Source: Atrichornis clamosus
Taxonomy: Eukaryota; Chordata; Aves; Passeriformes; Menuridae
DNA: 64,000 nt
Direction: 5' to 3'
NCBI GenBank assembly: GCA_013400975.1
Contig: WBMZ01012082.1
Coordinates: 124,001 to 188,000 of the forward strand
Shown one piece after another: positions 21,300 to 33,785 of this stretch. Each line of letters opens with the position of its first letter. Position 1 is the first letter of the stretch. The position numbers and the translations under genes are program-made. The notes below the pieces were generated by a model, which was not told where the DNA came from, ran no database searches, and saw only the letters and a program-made list of their open reading frames with translations.

Positions 21300-24200
21300 T
21301 GTTTTCTCCCTGCCTCATAGGAAGCAGCACTGCTCCCTTTCCCTGGAAGCAACAAAGCCCTGGATAAAGAGCTCCCCATGCGCCAGGTTCTCTCTTCTCC
21401 TCTCTTGAAAAGAGAACTCGTTCAGAACTGGGAGCTCATTCTGTAGGAAAGGATGAGACCTGCAGCAGGAAAGGAGTAATTTGCATGATGTGAACTGGAG
21501 CAGTATTCCCAGATGGATTAGTCAGATCCAGCAGTTGCTATCCCCACAGGGCAGAGCTGCTGAAGTGTCTCTCTCCTGCTGGTCCCCTGCCAAACATCAA
21601 AAGTACTTTTCATGCAGAGCAGTTCAACAAAACTGACAGTGTGAAGTGAGGGGAGGCCAAAGATGAATGATAATGGCACAAGATCTAAAACCCACTTGGA
21701 GCTGTTGAATTCCCCCCTAAGGAAGCAGGGAAAAGCTGCTTCTGCTTATTCTGCTTTATTTGGTTCTGTTCTTCATCTTTTTCCCCTCCAAAGCTGTATT
21801 TTACTTGAAGGCAGAGCTGCAGAAATTGGAGGTGGTGATAAGCAATTGCTCTGCTCCCCTTCTCCCTCATTTCATCTGCTCCTTGTTATCTCCCTGAGCT
21901 TGTGTCAGCCTCAAAGGGAGCAAATGCATTGCCAGTTTTTAATTTCCTCACAGGGACACTCCTCTTCCTGAACAACAAAAGGCAGCTTGGATTTTCGGGA
22001 CAGGAATGGCAGGAAGGGGGTTTCTGCCTGGGTTCAGGGTGAGCAGAGCCCCGCTGTGTGGTGGGGTTCTGCTCTAGTGGCTGTTTCTGATTAGGGGCAG
22101 TTGTTACGTGCTGTGACATTGCCCCTCATTCTTCAGCCCCTGCAGACTATTTTTCCCTCTTGCTATTTGATTGGAAAATCTCGAAACTATTCCTAGTCAC
22201 TTGAGAAAATAATTGTCTGTGTATTTTGGGCATTGAAGTAAAAGTGATGTACATTTTCCATCTCTCCATTAACCCATCACCCATCTTAGAGTCACACAGG
22301 GACTGCTGCCTCTGTCCTTTCTTCCTCTGTTGTTTATGGGACAGCCTGAAATTTTTATTTCTGTGAGGGCTGGTGATACCCCTGGAAAGCACAATTAGCA
22401 CAGGATGTTTCCCTGGTGGCAGATCTGGAGCTTGTCTGCCACAGCCCCAGATTTTCCTTGGCATCTCTGTCCCCTTAAAGCCCTTGCAGTCACGGTTTAG
22501 TGAGGGCAGCCTCTGCACTCAGAACGTTTTGCACACTTTTGTACAAGAAGGATCATGAAACTGAAACCTGTTGGGCTTTGGTGCATGGGGAGAAACAAAG
22601 AAATGGCCCAGGGGGTGATAAGTTGGATCTTATACAGATAAGATCTTTGTGACTTTAACCTAGAAAGACTCCTTTCAGATGAGATTCCAGGGAAATAATT
22701 CTAGCAGAGAACACTTTCAAATTGTCACGTCTTTGGATGCAGCCTCGTTGTCTCTTTGTTTCATTTCCTCCACATAAACTCCTTACAAGTGCCCAGAAAT
22801 AGCCCAGAGCAAGGAAAAAGGGTCTCGCCAAAGCAGAGGATGTGAAGTTTTTAAAATACAAAGTCCTGGGAGCCAGGGCAGCTCTTGGCACAGGTGGGCA
22901 GAGGTGGAAATTGAGGGTGGGGGAGGACCTGGCAGCAGTTGGTTCCAGCAGTGAACTGATGGGAAGGATGTGCAGGGAGGATAAAGATGGGAGACAGAGG
23001 CCACTGAGCAGATGTGCCAGGAGCAATCCTGGCTGGAAGCACTGCCACACCTTCCACAGCTGCCATCCTGTGCAGGACGTGCAGCTGGACGTCCCCTGAC
23101 CAGGCCTGTCCAGCTGGATGCAGCTGCGCTTTGAATTACGGTTTTCTTCAACAAGGTTTTGAATCATTTTGCTGAAGTCCATCAGGAACTCCCTCTCTTC
23201 CCCAAAACCTCTCCCCTCCAGCTGGAATCTGGCACTTTGCTGGGAAATGTCACCAAGCAAATGCCACTTTGGGCTGACAGTGTGATTTATTTGCTCTGTT
23301 CATTTGCAGCAAAGACGTGCAGTGCTTGTCTCTCCTCCAGAGCTGCTTTTCCAGGCTCTCTGGGGAGTCCCTCACTAATCAACCACAGGTTGTTAAACAC
23401 TTCCTATTCAGGGAGCTTTCTGCTTGGTGGAATCCCAGTTCCACATCACTTTCTTGTGTCATCACTTCACCAGTTTGACAAAGCCTAAGGAGTGATTTTC
23501 TGTCAAGAAATGAGACAGAACTGGAGTTTTTTCCAGGCTTACTCTGAATTAAGACCTTTTTTTCTACTCAATAGAACTGTGCACAAATGTTGTTGGAATA
23601 ATTTATGTCCAGCGTTCATGTGCTATAAATAAAATCCTCTGTCTGCAGGGCTCTGGCCAAATGCCATGGTCTGCCAGGGTTATTGCTGGGATTGCACCAA
23701 GTGGGACAGAGACCAAGGCTCAGGGTAAACACAGCCCATCCCTCCACATCAGAGGGCTGGGATTACACCTGCTTGCACCTGCTGGATTGAAGGATTCCTT
23801 TGAGCCGTGTCCAGAGCAACTCGGAAAATGAGGAGGAACCACCACACTCAGAGAGTTACAAAAAGCAAAGAAAGCAAAAAGATTTTTCCTAATGTTTTTC
23901 TCACCAAAAAGATGGGTTGCTCTCTCTACAGGAATGAAAAATTGCTGGGATGTTGTGATAAAACCCAAAGTTTTTGTTCCCAGCTGCAGCAGTCAGGGAA
24001 GGGGTCACCACCCTCAGGGACAGCCTGGTCACATTCCAGCCTTCATTCCTCTTCACCTCAACACAGGGAATGTCATCCTTCCCCCGCAAACCACGACTGA
24101 AAGCAACAGTCAACCAAATATGCAATCAAATAAATAGAGATGCACTGAGACCAGCAGGAATTCCGTCACTGTGGGCACCCTGGAGGTTCTGACAGTGCCA

Positions 24201-27200
24201 CTCCTGCTCCTCCTCCTGGGTGAAGTTGTCCCTGCTGGGGCACAGCTTGGGGCTCTGCTGTCCCTGGAGCGGGGGATTGCTGTGCTGCTGCTGCCAGCTG
24301 GGCTCACATCCCGTGGGGAATAATCCCACACCCGTTTCCCATCCTGCAGGGCAGCAGGGCTGGCCCAGGCTCAGGGCTGTGGTTGGAGCTGCTGCCTGAG
24401 CAAGGCCTGGATTCCTCGTTCAGCAGCTAAACTTCCCAGGATCTGCTGGAAAAGTTGTTATTATCAATAGAAATAACAGGATGTAGACCCCAGAGTGTGT
24501 TCTTTGCACAGCCACACAGTTCAGAAGATAAAGCTCTGCTAATTCATGTGCTTCTATACCATGGTACTTCTTTCTCAATGACAGGCAGCAAGGCAATAAA
24601 ACCCAAATTGAACTCTTTTTTTTGCCACAAATTCACCAACAAATCCTTTTTAGTGGATGCTGTACCCTGCCTGCCTAATTGTGACTCTTACATTTCCACT
24701 CTGACTGGAATTTATGCAAATGTTGCTCTGTGAGATCTGAGTTTCAAAGTAAAAAGTATGAAAAGTATCTGATTTTTTTTTAATCCTCACTGTGAAGCAT
24801 CTTGTCAAATCCAATGTTATTTTGATGGGATGAAGCTTTACAGAGTGAAAGTGGCACTTCCCCCTTGTTTTTGTCAAATTTTTTGTTCCTTTTTCCCACG
24901 TCTCATGAAATATTCACTTATTCACACAGAAATATTCACATCTTCACACAGAAGATGAATAATGCTTCAAAAACTGGGAAATGTGAAGCGTTTTGAACTT
25001 TCTCTGAAAACCTGCTGAACGCTGAGGTCTCATGGTCCCAGCTGGATTAAGAGAAAATCAAGATGCTCTGAAAATTAAACCCATTTTATTCCATTGGTTT
25101 CTTCTCTTCTGCCTTCCAGTTCAGAAACAAAGGAAAGGTTGAAAACCCATAATCACCAGTGGAAAGGGAATTTCCCATTCCAACCGGTTTTAATCTTGCT
25201 TAACCTTGTAAGGCATTTACCAAAACTCAGTGTGTTCAAGGTGTTTGACTGAAGCCTGTGCTTAAATGCTTTGCTGGATCAAGGTTTTTCTCAGGAGAAT
25301 ATTTGGGTTTGTGGTTAAAATTCACTCCCTGGAATTCATGTCCAGAATCCCTCCTGAAGTGACACCATCCAGGGAAACCTCAGGGCTCAGCTGCTCTTCC
25401 TTCTCTCACAAAGATTTCAATTTTGTGCATAATTTCTCATTTCAGGAGATTATTTCGTATGGAAAAAGAAACCACCAAAATCAGAGAGTTCGACAAACGA
25501 ACATTTAAAGAAAATGGGATTAAATCTGGATGGCAACCTCTCACCTCCACAAACTGCACTCTCCCTGTTATTAATTGCTAATTATTGATTGGTTTTAGAA
25601 ATGAAGAGCCCTTGGAGGCTGCACAGGCTGCAGCAGTTGTGCAGGGGGCCCTTGGGAAGCCACGTCGATGCTGCTGGTGGGAAAACCTGATCCCCCTCTC
25701 TCTGTCTTCACTCCCCACTTGGAAAATCCCTGTCTTGGTCCTCTCTGCTCCAAGCCCTCGGAGTTGTGCCATAATCCAGAGAGTCCCAGGGAAGAGAGGC
25801 CAGCTCCCCTCTGGAGCCTGAGGGTCACTAAAGTGGCACTGCCAGGGCAGGATCAAGAGCAAAACATTTTCTCTGACAAAACCCAGGAGTCCCTGGCCCT
25901 CTCTGACAGATTCCTGTTCTCACCACTTGGCAGCAGGCCACGAGAGCTAAAAATAAAAGTCAGAAAGGAAAAGGAAAAATCAATGAGGGAATGTGCCTGG
26001 CCTCCGTGGCACTGATGTGCAGCCCTTAAATACAGATGAGCCCTGCAATGCAGCCACGAGGGCTGGAACCTTTTCCACTCTACTGAGAACTGCAAAATGC
26101 TCACTTAGGAGGAAAAGCTGAACTGCTTTGCCTCTGTTGGGGCACTCGTCCAGTCATCTACAGCTCAATTTTCACCTAAAAAATATGGAAACCTGGAAAA
26201 CCACAAGGGGACTTTTGCATTACAGGTGGAACATATTTTCAAATATACAAAAATCAACTGAATCTTTACCTCTTTTTTTTTTTTTTGACAGCATTCATGA
26301 TTTCTGAAAACTCTTACTGTTTCTCATTTCTAACTAGATGGTAATTTCACAGTTCTGGCTACAAATGAAGTTATTGGTCTCTCTCAAGCCCCTCAAAATG
26401 ACTTATGCACTACGCTGGAGATCAGGAACAGCTCTGGAATGTTTGAGGGAGCACTGGATCAGTAGAAATGGTGTGGCTTGAGAAAAAGCCAGAGCAATTC
26501 TGCCTTCTCCTCCTGCTCTAATTTAAAGATGTATTTGGTGGCATTGCCCCTGCCACTGGCTTTGCCTGTTTGCAGGCAGCAACTTTGGCACAGGGGGTCA
26601 CCAGAGAATACTTGGGTCACGTTCTTTTAGCCCAGAAAAAAATGTGCTTCAGAGGGAGAGAACATTTATAAAGAATTTGTGTCTAAGTGCAGAAATGTCT
26701 TTGCCAGCTTTGGAGGCAGGAGGAGATTGTGTTAATATCAAACTTCTGAGTTCTTCATTAAGACAGAACGAGGCACTGAAAAATCTGAGCATCTGGGCTT
26801 GGAGGTTGCTGAGCAGTTTACCTGCAATGGCACTGCAAGGAACTGAGCCAGAGACATCTCAAAAATAAAAGGAAAAAAATCAATGAAGAGGAAAAACGTC
26901 CGTAGCTCTGGGAAAAGGGTTGTGGTGTCCTCCCACATCCATCCCTTGCCCTCATGGTGTGTCCCAGGCAGGACACAGCCACCAAGGAGAGCTGGGGGAG
27001 CCCAGCCCAGTGGCTGGGACCACAGCAAGAGAAGGGGACAGCAGCAATTGCACCTTGCTGTCCCTTGGACATTGCACATCACCCTCTGAACGTGGGGATG
27101 CTCCTCTTCATCCTCCTGTGGATCTGCACTGCACTGACCCTGCCCGAAGGTCACCTCCCACCTCCCTGCCGGGATGGACAAAACAGGGCCATTAACAACG

Positions 27201-29011
27201 TGTCTGAATATGCTCAGACATTCCCGATATGCCTGAATATAATTCTAAAGCATCCTGACTCCTACTCCTGCTGTTGCCTCCTGTAATAAAGCTGTGGTTA
27301 CTCAGGCCTGTCCTCCAGGGAGAGGAGGTGCCAACACAGGAAGGTGATTTACAGAAGACAAATGAGAGAGGTTGAATGAACGTCTCATTTAGGACCTGAT
27401 TGTGCTGTTGTTATTCATGAACAATCGGTGCTTATTCCCACCAGGACCTACGCTGGGATTAGCCTTGGCTTTAGCAAAAAAGGCCTTAAAAAGCCACGGA
27501 TTTTTGGCCAAAGAGCTCCCTGAGCACCAGGGCCCCTCTGCAGTGCGGCAGAGCCTCCCCGGGCAGGGCCAGGGCTGCTGCCCGGGGCCAGGACAAGCCT
27601 GAGCTGTCACAGCTCGGCTGAGAGTGCCCTGGCACCTCCACCAGCAATGCAACAACTCCAAAAGTCCAATGGGAAAGGATTCGATCGAGCTCAGAGTCCT
27701 CCTAGCGCAGCCTGAGTCACTGCTGCAGGTACTAAGCCATGTCTGACTGCTTCAAATGATTGCCGCCATCATCTCCTACCCAAAAATCCATCACTGCTGG
27801 GGGATGGATGCTGGGAATTCAGGCTCCTCGTTATCCTCAAATGTCTCTGCATTAAGTCAAAAGGGAAACATTTCTTTTTGGTTTTTTTCTATCAGAGCAT
27901 GAAACTGGGAAAGTTTATGAAGTAGCAAAGGTTGTTGCAGCAGCTCTCACAGAGCCCAGCCAGGCACCCGTTCCGTGGTTTTCCTGAGAGCAGGGAAGCT
28001 GTGAAATACTCAGGGAAACGCAGAGCCCAGCTTGCAAGCTCATCAAGCCCAGTGTCACTGTGAGCTGGAAGCAGGGAGATGATAATGGCACACTTCACAT
28101 CAATAACTACACTTTTACTGCTGTTACTCCCAACATTTCATCATGGAACACAAGCCAGGTCCCAGCTGTCTCTCAAGAGGAGCTGGAATTGTCACCTTTT
28201 GCTGTCCCAGATTGTGGCTGTAGCTGTAGGAAAGCTTTGGTTCTGTTGTCCCTCCTTTATCACCCCAGGGAAGTGATGAAGGGAGGGAATGGGTTCCGTG
28301 GAACTTTATTAACTCTACTTTAACCAGCAATGTTTGACATGGGGTTAAGGATCTTCCCACTATTCTAATTTTAAATATTTCCTTTACATCACTGAAAAGA
28401 ATTCCAAACTTGCATTTAGTAAATCCAGCATGTGAAAGGTCCCTCAGGCTGGTAATAAGATTTTTGAAGTTATAGAAATCAGTCTGTGAAAAGTCAGTCC
28501 CTGAGTCCATTAACGTGTAGTGTTCCTTCAAAAGGGAAGGATGGCTTGGCTTGGGAAAGTAATTCCTGCTCTGGCACTTTGATCTTTTTAGCCCAATCAT
28601 AACCTTACAAAGCTGCCTGTAGTAGTTACAGTCCTTGAACTTTCATAGTTTAAAGACACAGTCCTAAAAATCACTTCAATTTCAGCATAGACTGAGGGTT
28701 TGCTGTGGCACTGCCCACATGTTTTGTCACTTCTTGGTTCCAAGAGTTTTCCAGACGAAGGTGGCTCCACTGAGTGGGATGAGAGGAGGGCTCTTTGTTT
28801 CTCTGCTCCATAACTATTTCTGTATTTCCAGAACTTTCTTCTTGAGTGACCAACCAAACCCACCATGATCATCACGTCCTGCCTTCAAAGAGACCCTACA
28901 CTTCCAATTCTGGGTGACCACAAAGTGAAGGCTTTGAGAGAAGCTGTTTTAGAAGAGAAATGCATGGAATAAAAAAAATTTAAAAGCTCAAAGGCAGTAG
29001 GAGTTGTCTTT
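21300..29011. other. unique sequence, no gene seen
   Basis: This is 7.7 kb lacking any CR1, tandem array or recognisable exon. A T14 run lies at 26273-26286. Reverse frames of 201 codons (22655-23260), 147 codons (26738-27181) and 158 codons (28124-28600) have no recognisable domain, and overlapping frames exist on the other strand. Together with 15827-21221 this forms a repeat-poor tract of about 13 kb. Confidence 0.5.
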
Positions 29012-29017
29012 TTTAAT
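29012..29017 (-). terminator. candidate ATTAAA poly(A) signal, reverse strand
   Basis: On the reverse strand cccaaattaaaaaag contains the variant polyadenylation signal ATTAAA. It lies 165 bases beyond the stop codon of the reverse open frame 29182-29961, a plausible 3' UTR distance. In AT-rich DNA this hexamer is common, so the association is suggestive only. Confidence 0.2.
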
Positions 29018-29181
29018 TTGGGAAGTTATTTGTTTGAAACTCAGATTAATTTCACTCCTTGGAGTGAGACTTAGTTTTGGAAACTGCAAACCTTTGCTTT
29101 CCAAAGCCCAGATTCCTTGTAAAAATGCACCAATCCCAATATTCATGAACAGCTTGCAAGATCCTGGTGGAACAGCTGTGA

Positions 29182-29961
29182 TCAGTCCATGAGCTCTGAA
29201 GCATTTTCAGTAAAACTGTGTGGGGTTTCAAAAGGGAATGCTGTGAATAATGGCAATTGTAAATACTTTACAGTCATGGCAGTGGACAAATAATAACAGT
29301 GCTGCACAAAAGTGTCCATTTCTGGAAGGAACCATCCAGCAATTTTGTGGAGTGGCAAGTATTCCTCTGGCTCTGAAATGGAGTCGTTTGGGATAGGGAG
29401 AAGGAGGAGGAACAGCTTCACGTCTTGTGTGTAACCCTGGATCTGCTCGTGCAAAGCCAAGAGATATTTTGGCAAAAGCCTGTGGATTTGTGCACAAAGA
29501 GCTTTCAGAGGCAAGGACTGTATCAAATTCTCAAGGACTTTTTGCCTGGGGATGATTCTGGTTGCATTTATGGCTGTTAATGTCAAGAGATAAAAGCACT
29601 GGAACACGAGCAGGAGGAGGAGCTGAGCCGAGCCCAGCTGGAAGAAAGGCTGTTCCCAGTCCAAGGCACAGCCTTGTCTGTGCTGGGGATGGGGATGGGG
29701 GGCCGCCCCAGCCCTCAGAGAGACCAATCCCTGCTGAACAGACCCATTTCTCCGGGGCACCTCCAGAAGGAGAAGCTCGCCATCCCTCCCCACACGCGGG
29801 GTGTGCCGGCGCCATGGGTGCGCTGCGGCGGCGGCTCCTGAGGGAGGGCCGAGCCCCCCGTGCCGCGGCTGCAGCCGGGCCCTGCAGGGCCCCTCGGCCT
29901 CCCGCCCGCAGAGCAGCCTCTGCCGGGCCGGCCAGCCCTGCCCCGCCCGGGACGGAAGCAC
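29182..29961 (-). CDS. candidate unrecognised protein or terminal exon
   Basis: This is a 259-codon reverse-strand frame that starts inside a CpG island and runs into ordinary AT-balanced DNA without a stop. I do not recognise the protein. Residues 1-60 are Arg/Gly/Pro/Ala-rich, as expected from translated CpG-island DNA, and may not be coding. Residues 111-131 are strongly hydrophobic (leucine run) and could be a membrane segment or a spurious reading of a pyrimidine tract. Residues 138-259 have a balanced, leucine-rich composition with likely helices, and end in ...ENASELMD. On the reverse strand ctcctcctcctgctcgtgttccag ends at 29599 and looks like a 3' splice site, so the real coding part, if any, may be a terminal exon of 29182-29598. 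A possible ATTAAA signal lies at 29012-29017. An overlapping forward frame (29562-30143) competes. Chance is a serious alternative. Confidence 0.27.
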   Translation of the reverse strand: MLPSRAGQGWPARQRLLCGREAEGPCRARLQPRHGGLGPPSGAAAAAHPWRRHTPRVGRDGELLLLEVPRRNGSVQQGLVSLRAGAAPHPHPQHRQGCALDWEQPFFQLGSAQLLLLLVFQCFYLLTLTAINATRIIPRQKVLENLIQSLPLKALCAQIHRLLPKYLLALHEQIQGYTQDVKLFLLLLPIPNDSISEPEEYLPLHKIAGWFLPEMDTFVQHCYYLSTAMTVKYLQLPLFTAFPFETPHSFTENASELMD

Positions 29962-30014
29962 AGCCCGCAGAAAACAGCTCTGTGTCTGCGGAGCAGGGCC
30001 AGGCCTCGTGCCGG
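29795..30014. promoter_or_regulatory. compact CpG island, candidate promoter
   Basis: I count 25 CpG dinucleotides in these 220 bases, the densest in the window, with no CR1 or tandem repeat blocks to explain them. A GC-box-like gccccgcccggg sits at 29939-29950 and an ETS-like cggaag follows at about 29953. Avian CpG islands of this sort usually mark transcription start sites. The reverse frame 29182-29961 begins at its edge. On the forward strand an ATG at 29814 in a good context (G at -3 and +4) opens a 109-codon Ala/Arg/Pro-rich frame. Direction of transcription cannot be decided. Confidence 0.55.
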
Positions 30015-30514
30015 CAGGACAGGCTGGGAAGGAAGCAGAGATTTAACCCAGCTCCCGACCCAGGGAACTGCTCCGTGCAGCTCCTGAGGCGCCCTGGCCC
30101 GGGCTGCCCACCCTGGCACTGGCAGCAGGAGCAGGGGGAATGAAGAAGCCACCTGAGGGAGACCCTGCGCTCAGAAAACAGAAAAGCAGCACGAGCAGAG
30201 CACCAGTGTCAGGATTTTCCCTGCGTCTGAAACAGAGAACAACTGAAATCGGCTGCTCCAAGCGTTTTCCTGGGATTTAGGTGGCTTGAACAACCTTCCT
30301 GATGAAACGAGAAACAGCAAGGCCATTGGCCTTGTGGTCCAAAACCTGTGGTGCTGCTGCAAACTTCCTTTCCTTGGCCCCTCCTGGTGCCCTGCTGTTT
30401 TCCTGAAGATTCCCGTGTCGTTGGGAATTGATGCAAACACATCTGGAACAATCCCTTTTCCTGCAGACTCACGAGATTTCCCTGCTGTGTCATCAACCAC
30501 CCTGCAACAAGGAG
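30015..30514. other. sequence flanking the CpG island
   Basis: GC content declines away from the island. The forward frame opened at 29814 ends at 30143. Reverse frames of 133-141 codons at 30171-30634 run into the CR1 tail and are not recognisable. Confidence 0.4.
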
Positions 30515-30560
30515 ACTTTGAGGTCCCTTCCAGCCCAAACCGTTCTCTGATTCTGTGATA
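30515..30560 (+). mobile_element. CR1 LINE 3' terminus, forward orientation
   Basis: The tail tttgaggtcccttccagccc, aaaccgttctctgattctgt gat is the sense-strand 3' end of CR1, including the start of its short terminal repeat (attctgtgat). Upstream of it the element is unrecognisable, so this is a very short or badly eroded insertion. Confidence 0.85.
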
Positions 30561-33133
30561 TGGAAAGACCAATTAGGTACAAAAATGCCCTTTTGAAGCC
30601 CACTTTGGCCATGAAGGAAAACAGGATATTTCACTTTCTCCCCCTCCCTTCCATTTCAAAATGTTCTTAAAATTTACTTATTTCTTGAGTTCTAGCTCTG
30701 TAAAAACACCTCAACAGATGAAAATTAGATACAGGTTAATGAAATGAGTCAGAGACAAGGGATTCTAGAGACAATATAGACATAAGTGTCTACTTATTCC
30801 AGCCAGAAGCAATTTTCTTGTTTTACTTTGATTGATTGGGATTTTTTTTCCCTGATCACAATTGAGTATAGAATATGTTAGATTGAAATTAGAATATATT
30901 AGCTTGCACCATCCATCAGTTTAGTGTCAGAATGAGATTGTTAACCAGTTATTCAGATTGATGGGTTTGCAGCAGAACCTGCTGCAGAAAGGAGAGGCAG
31001 GGGAAAATAAGAAAATTTTAAAGGGGAAGCATTTCTTCTAAGCAGCAGAGCAGACAAGACAGAAATCATTTCAGTTGTCCCATAATTTGGAATTTATACT
31101 CCCTCGTAGGGCTACTAAGAAGAAATCACAAGAAGGACTAAATTGATTTTAATTCCTAAAGTTTCCCTTTAGGATGTGCCCTTCCCAAAGCACACACTCA
31201 ATATTCAGACACTGCCAGGAGCCTTCTACAACTGACAATCCTGAGATAAACATTTGTGAAAGTGGATTTCCTTGAGCCAAGTTTTCTTCCAGTGTCCCTC
31301 AGTTTTGCATGTTTCTGTGATAAAAAAGAGCAATAAATCAAAGCTGAAAATCACCTCCCTCGCCCTCTGTTCTGGTGCTGTTCAACAAACACTTCCCAGT
31401 GTTCTTTCCAGCATTCCCTTACACCAATGCTGTGGATGCAGCTCCACTTTATTTCACTTCCTGAACGGCAGAAATTCCTTGATCTGCCTCGTTTTGCCTT
31501 TGCTCTTCCCCCACGTGGGACCGACTGGGCCATCACAAGTTCCTCACTCACGAGCACAGCAGAGCCCAAACCCCCCAGGCTGCTGCTCCCTTGGCACTGC
31601 AGGACAAAGGGAGGTCCCCACGTATTGCACAGCCAAATCCAGGGAAATACCACCCTGGAGCTTGGTAGAGCGTGAGAGAAAATAAGATCAGCTGGACACG
31701 AGCTGTGTTTGTGATGTCCTTAGGTTTGCTGCAGCTACAAAGTTCTGAGTCGTGGTTTGAGCAAGTGAAAGTCTGGAGCAGAACTGGGCTGGTGTTGGAG
31801 CAGCATTTACTGAGATTTTACAGCTCCCACGGGTCAGGCTGGCTTGGGAAGGCAGCAGCTGCCTTGGAATGGGAGACTGGGAGAAATAGCCCTGCCCCAA
31901 GGAGAGAAAGAGGAAAAAGACCCCAAACTCCCAATGTTTGCTCACTCAGACACTGCCCTGCTCCACTATTGTCAGCCTGGAAGTCGTGTATCAGCACTCA
32001 GACAAACTCTTGTCTTTTAGCAAAAGTGAAGTCCCAACGTGTCTTTTTTTATCCTTACAAAGAGTACAGCCAAAAAAACCTCCAAAAACCCAGAGCAGTT
32101 CCCGGCCGGGCCTGGAAGTTGCCACAAGTACCAAGTGTTGATGTGTGAGCAGCCGGTGCTGGGGGTTGGTCACTCGGCTGGGCAGTGTCCTGCTCGCACT
32201 GATGTTCCCTCTGTGTGGAATTCCGGTGTGGGAGCAGCAACGGGATCCACACAGGCACCATAACTGGGAAAATGTGTTCATCCGGCTCCTATAGAGGGGT
32301 GACACCAACAATGTTTTAAGGACAAATGTGCTTTCCATGCGTAAGGTAAATGGCATTTTCATTCTGATTACAGCCTCACAAAATCCATGTTTTCTGTCCT
32401 TGCCGCTTCCTTCATGGGGGAGCTGATCAAAAACAAAGAGAAGTGAATGATCAGGGCAGAGGAGGTTTGAATTTCCAGCTTTAGTGGCTGGAAAGCAGCA
32501 GAGTGAAGCCAAACTCAGGCAAAGGCTCAGCCATGGAGGGGGTGAAGATTTCTGGGGTGATTTCATGAAGGGAAATTCTCTGATACCACAATTATGGTAC
32601 CATTAATGTCCCTTTTATCACTACAAAATTGAACAAATTAACACATCCAAATCTCATTTCCTGGGTTCCTAAGGAACTTCGGCCTAGTGTTGCTGATGTT
32701 TTCACAAATGGCAGATGTTTTGCCTTACATTTTAGTAAGGGGAGGGGTAATTCCAAAACCATCTGGATGAATCTGGCAAAATCATTTGAAAACGCTGATC
32801 TGGCTAAAAGCCCAAATATTTGGCTCCATCTGTTGGACCAAAGAATGAATCTGAGCTGATTTTAACAATTTCTATGTAGGCTCTTACCATGGAAAACGTT
32901 GACTTACTTTTAAGTAAAGCCTAAAAGCTTTTGTGAAGTTAGGCTGGTGATCTATCCTCGCTAAGTGTGGATTTAAAAGCCAATTTCAGATGATTCTGAA
33001 CAGTTTCAGATGATTTTGGATTCAAAAGCCAGTTTCAGATCTGTTTCAAGGGAAATGCAGACAGATCTAGAAACGAAGGAGCAGCTTTGCTTACAGCAGA
33101 CACCACATCCGAGGCTCCTACACTCAGTTGTTC
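30561..33133. other. unique AT-rich sequence, no gene seen
   Basis: Non-repetitive AT-rich sequence to about 31340, then balanced. The longest frames (137, 158 and 191 codons, 31272-32566) overlap on opposite strands. Short near-duplicated phrases (agccaatttcagatgattc and agccagtttcagatctg) occur at 32979-33050. Confidence 0.5.
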
Positions 33134-33163
33134 CCACTCAATCCTACCTCTCTACTCCCAGGA
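33134..33163. repeat. 30-bp exact repeat, copy 1
   Basis: This pyrimidine-rich 30-mer (starting ccactcaatcc, ending actcccagga) recurs without mismatch at 37817-37846. It contains no CR1 block and no short tandem unit. It resembles a branch point plus polypyrimidine tract plus AG of a splice acceptor. Confidence 0.9.
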
Positions 33164-33572
33164 ACTTGCTCACTCATTGTTAATGAAATGCAGGAAGAAG
33201 GGAAAATTAACCTTAGCCAAATATTAAACATCTGGCTTGCTTCTTGCCTCAGCGATTCTCGCTGGAATTATCCACTAACAGTTCCCAGAAGAATTAGATT
33301 TACAATGTTTTTCTTCCTAATAGTTTTCTCTTTTCCATCTAAAAATTGTGTTAATGGATTAAAGCCTAATAAATAAATTCTCCTGAAGGCCGTGATTAAT
33401 TAGTTATGAGCTCCTTGGGCCTTTTGCTTGAGCAACATTTGCTGAAGTGAAAGGTCCTCAGAATGCTGGGGGTCCGTGCTGAGCTCTGCTCCAGGCCCTG
33501 TTACCAGAGGCTCTTTCGGCAGAACTCTGTGGCAGGTTAAAATTCCAGCTGCAGGAAAAGAGGAGAAGCACG
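33164..33572. other. unique AT-rich sequence, no gene seen
   Basis: Non-repetitive sequence with nothing recognised. An 82-codon forward frame spans 33128-33376 without a known domain. Confidence 0.5.
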
Positions 33573-33785
33573 AAATCATGGAATCATCCAGGTTGGAAAA
33601 GAGCTCCGAGGTCGTGAAATCCAGTCTGTGCCCCATCCCCACCGTGTCCCCAGCCCAGAGCTCTGAGGGCCACGTCCAGGCCTTCCTTGGGCACCTCCAG
33701 GGATGGGGACTCCAAACCTCCCTGGGCAGCCCCTGCCAAGGCCTGATCACCCTTTCCAGGCAGAAATTCTCCCTAGAAAAGTCCA
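33573..33785 (-). mobile_element. CR1 LINE 3' fragment, reverse orientation
   Basis: Starts atcatggaatcatccaggtt and ggaaaagagctccgagg, then cccagcccagagctctgagg, gccacgtccaggccttcctt, the cctccagggatggggactcc block, and ends near caggcagaaattctccctag. Same subfamily as 11412, 12135 and 15628. The 233-codon reverse frame at 33400-34101 runs through this element and is therefore not a gene. Confidence 0.92.

Noticed and set aside
22655..23260. 201-codon reverse frame with a few plausible-looking segments
   Set aside because: No domain recognised, no splice or promoter context, and the forward strand also has open frames over the same bases.
29562..30143. 193-codon forward frame over the CpG island
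   Set aside because: It is rich in Ala, Arg, Pro and Gly as any frame in GC-rich DNA would be. Only the ATG at 29814 has a good context, so I mention it under the CpG island and do not call a gene.
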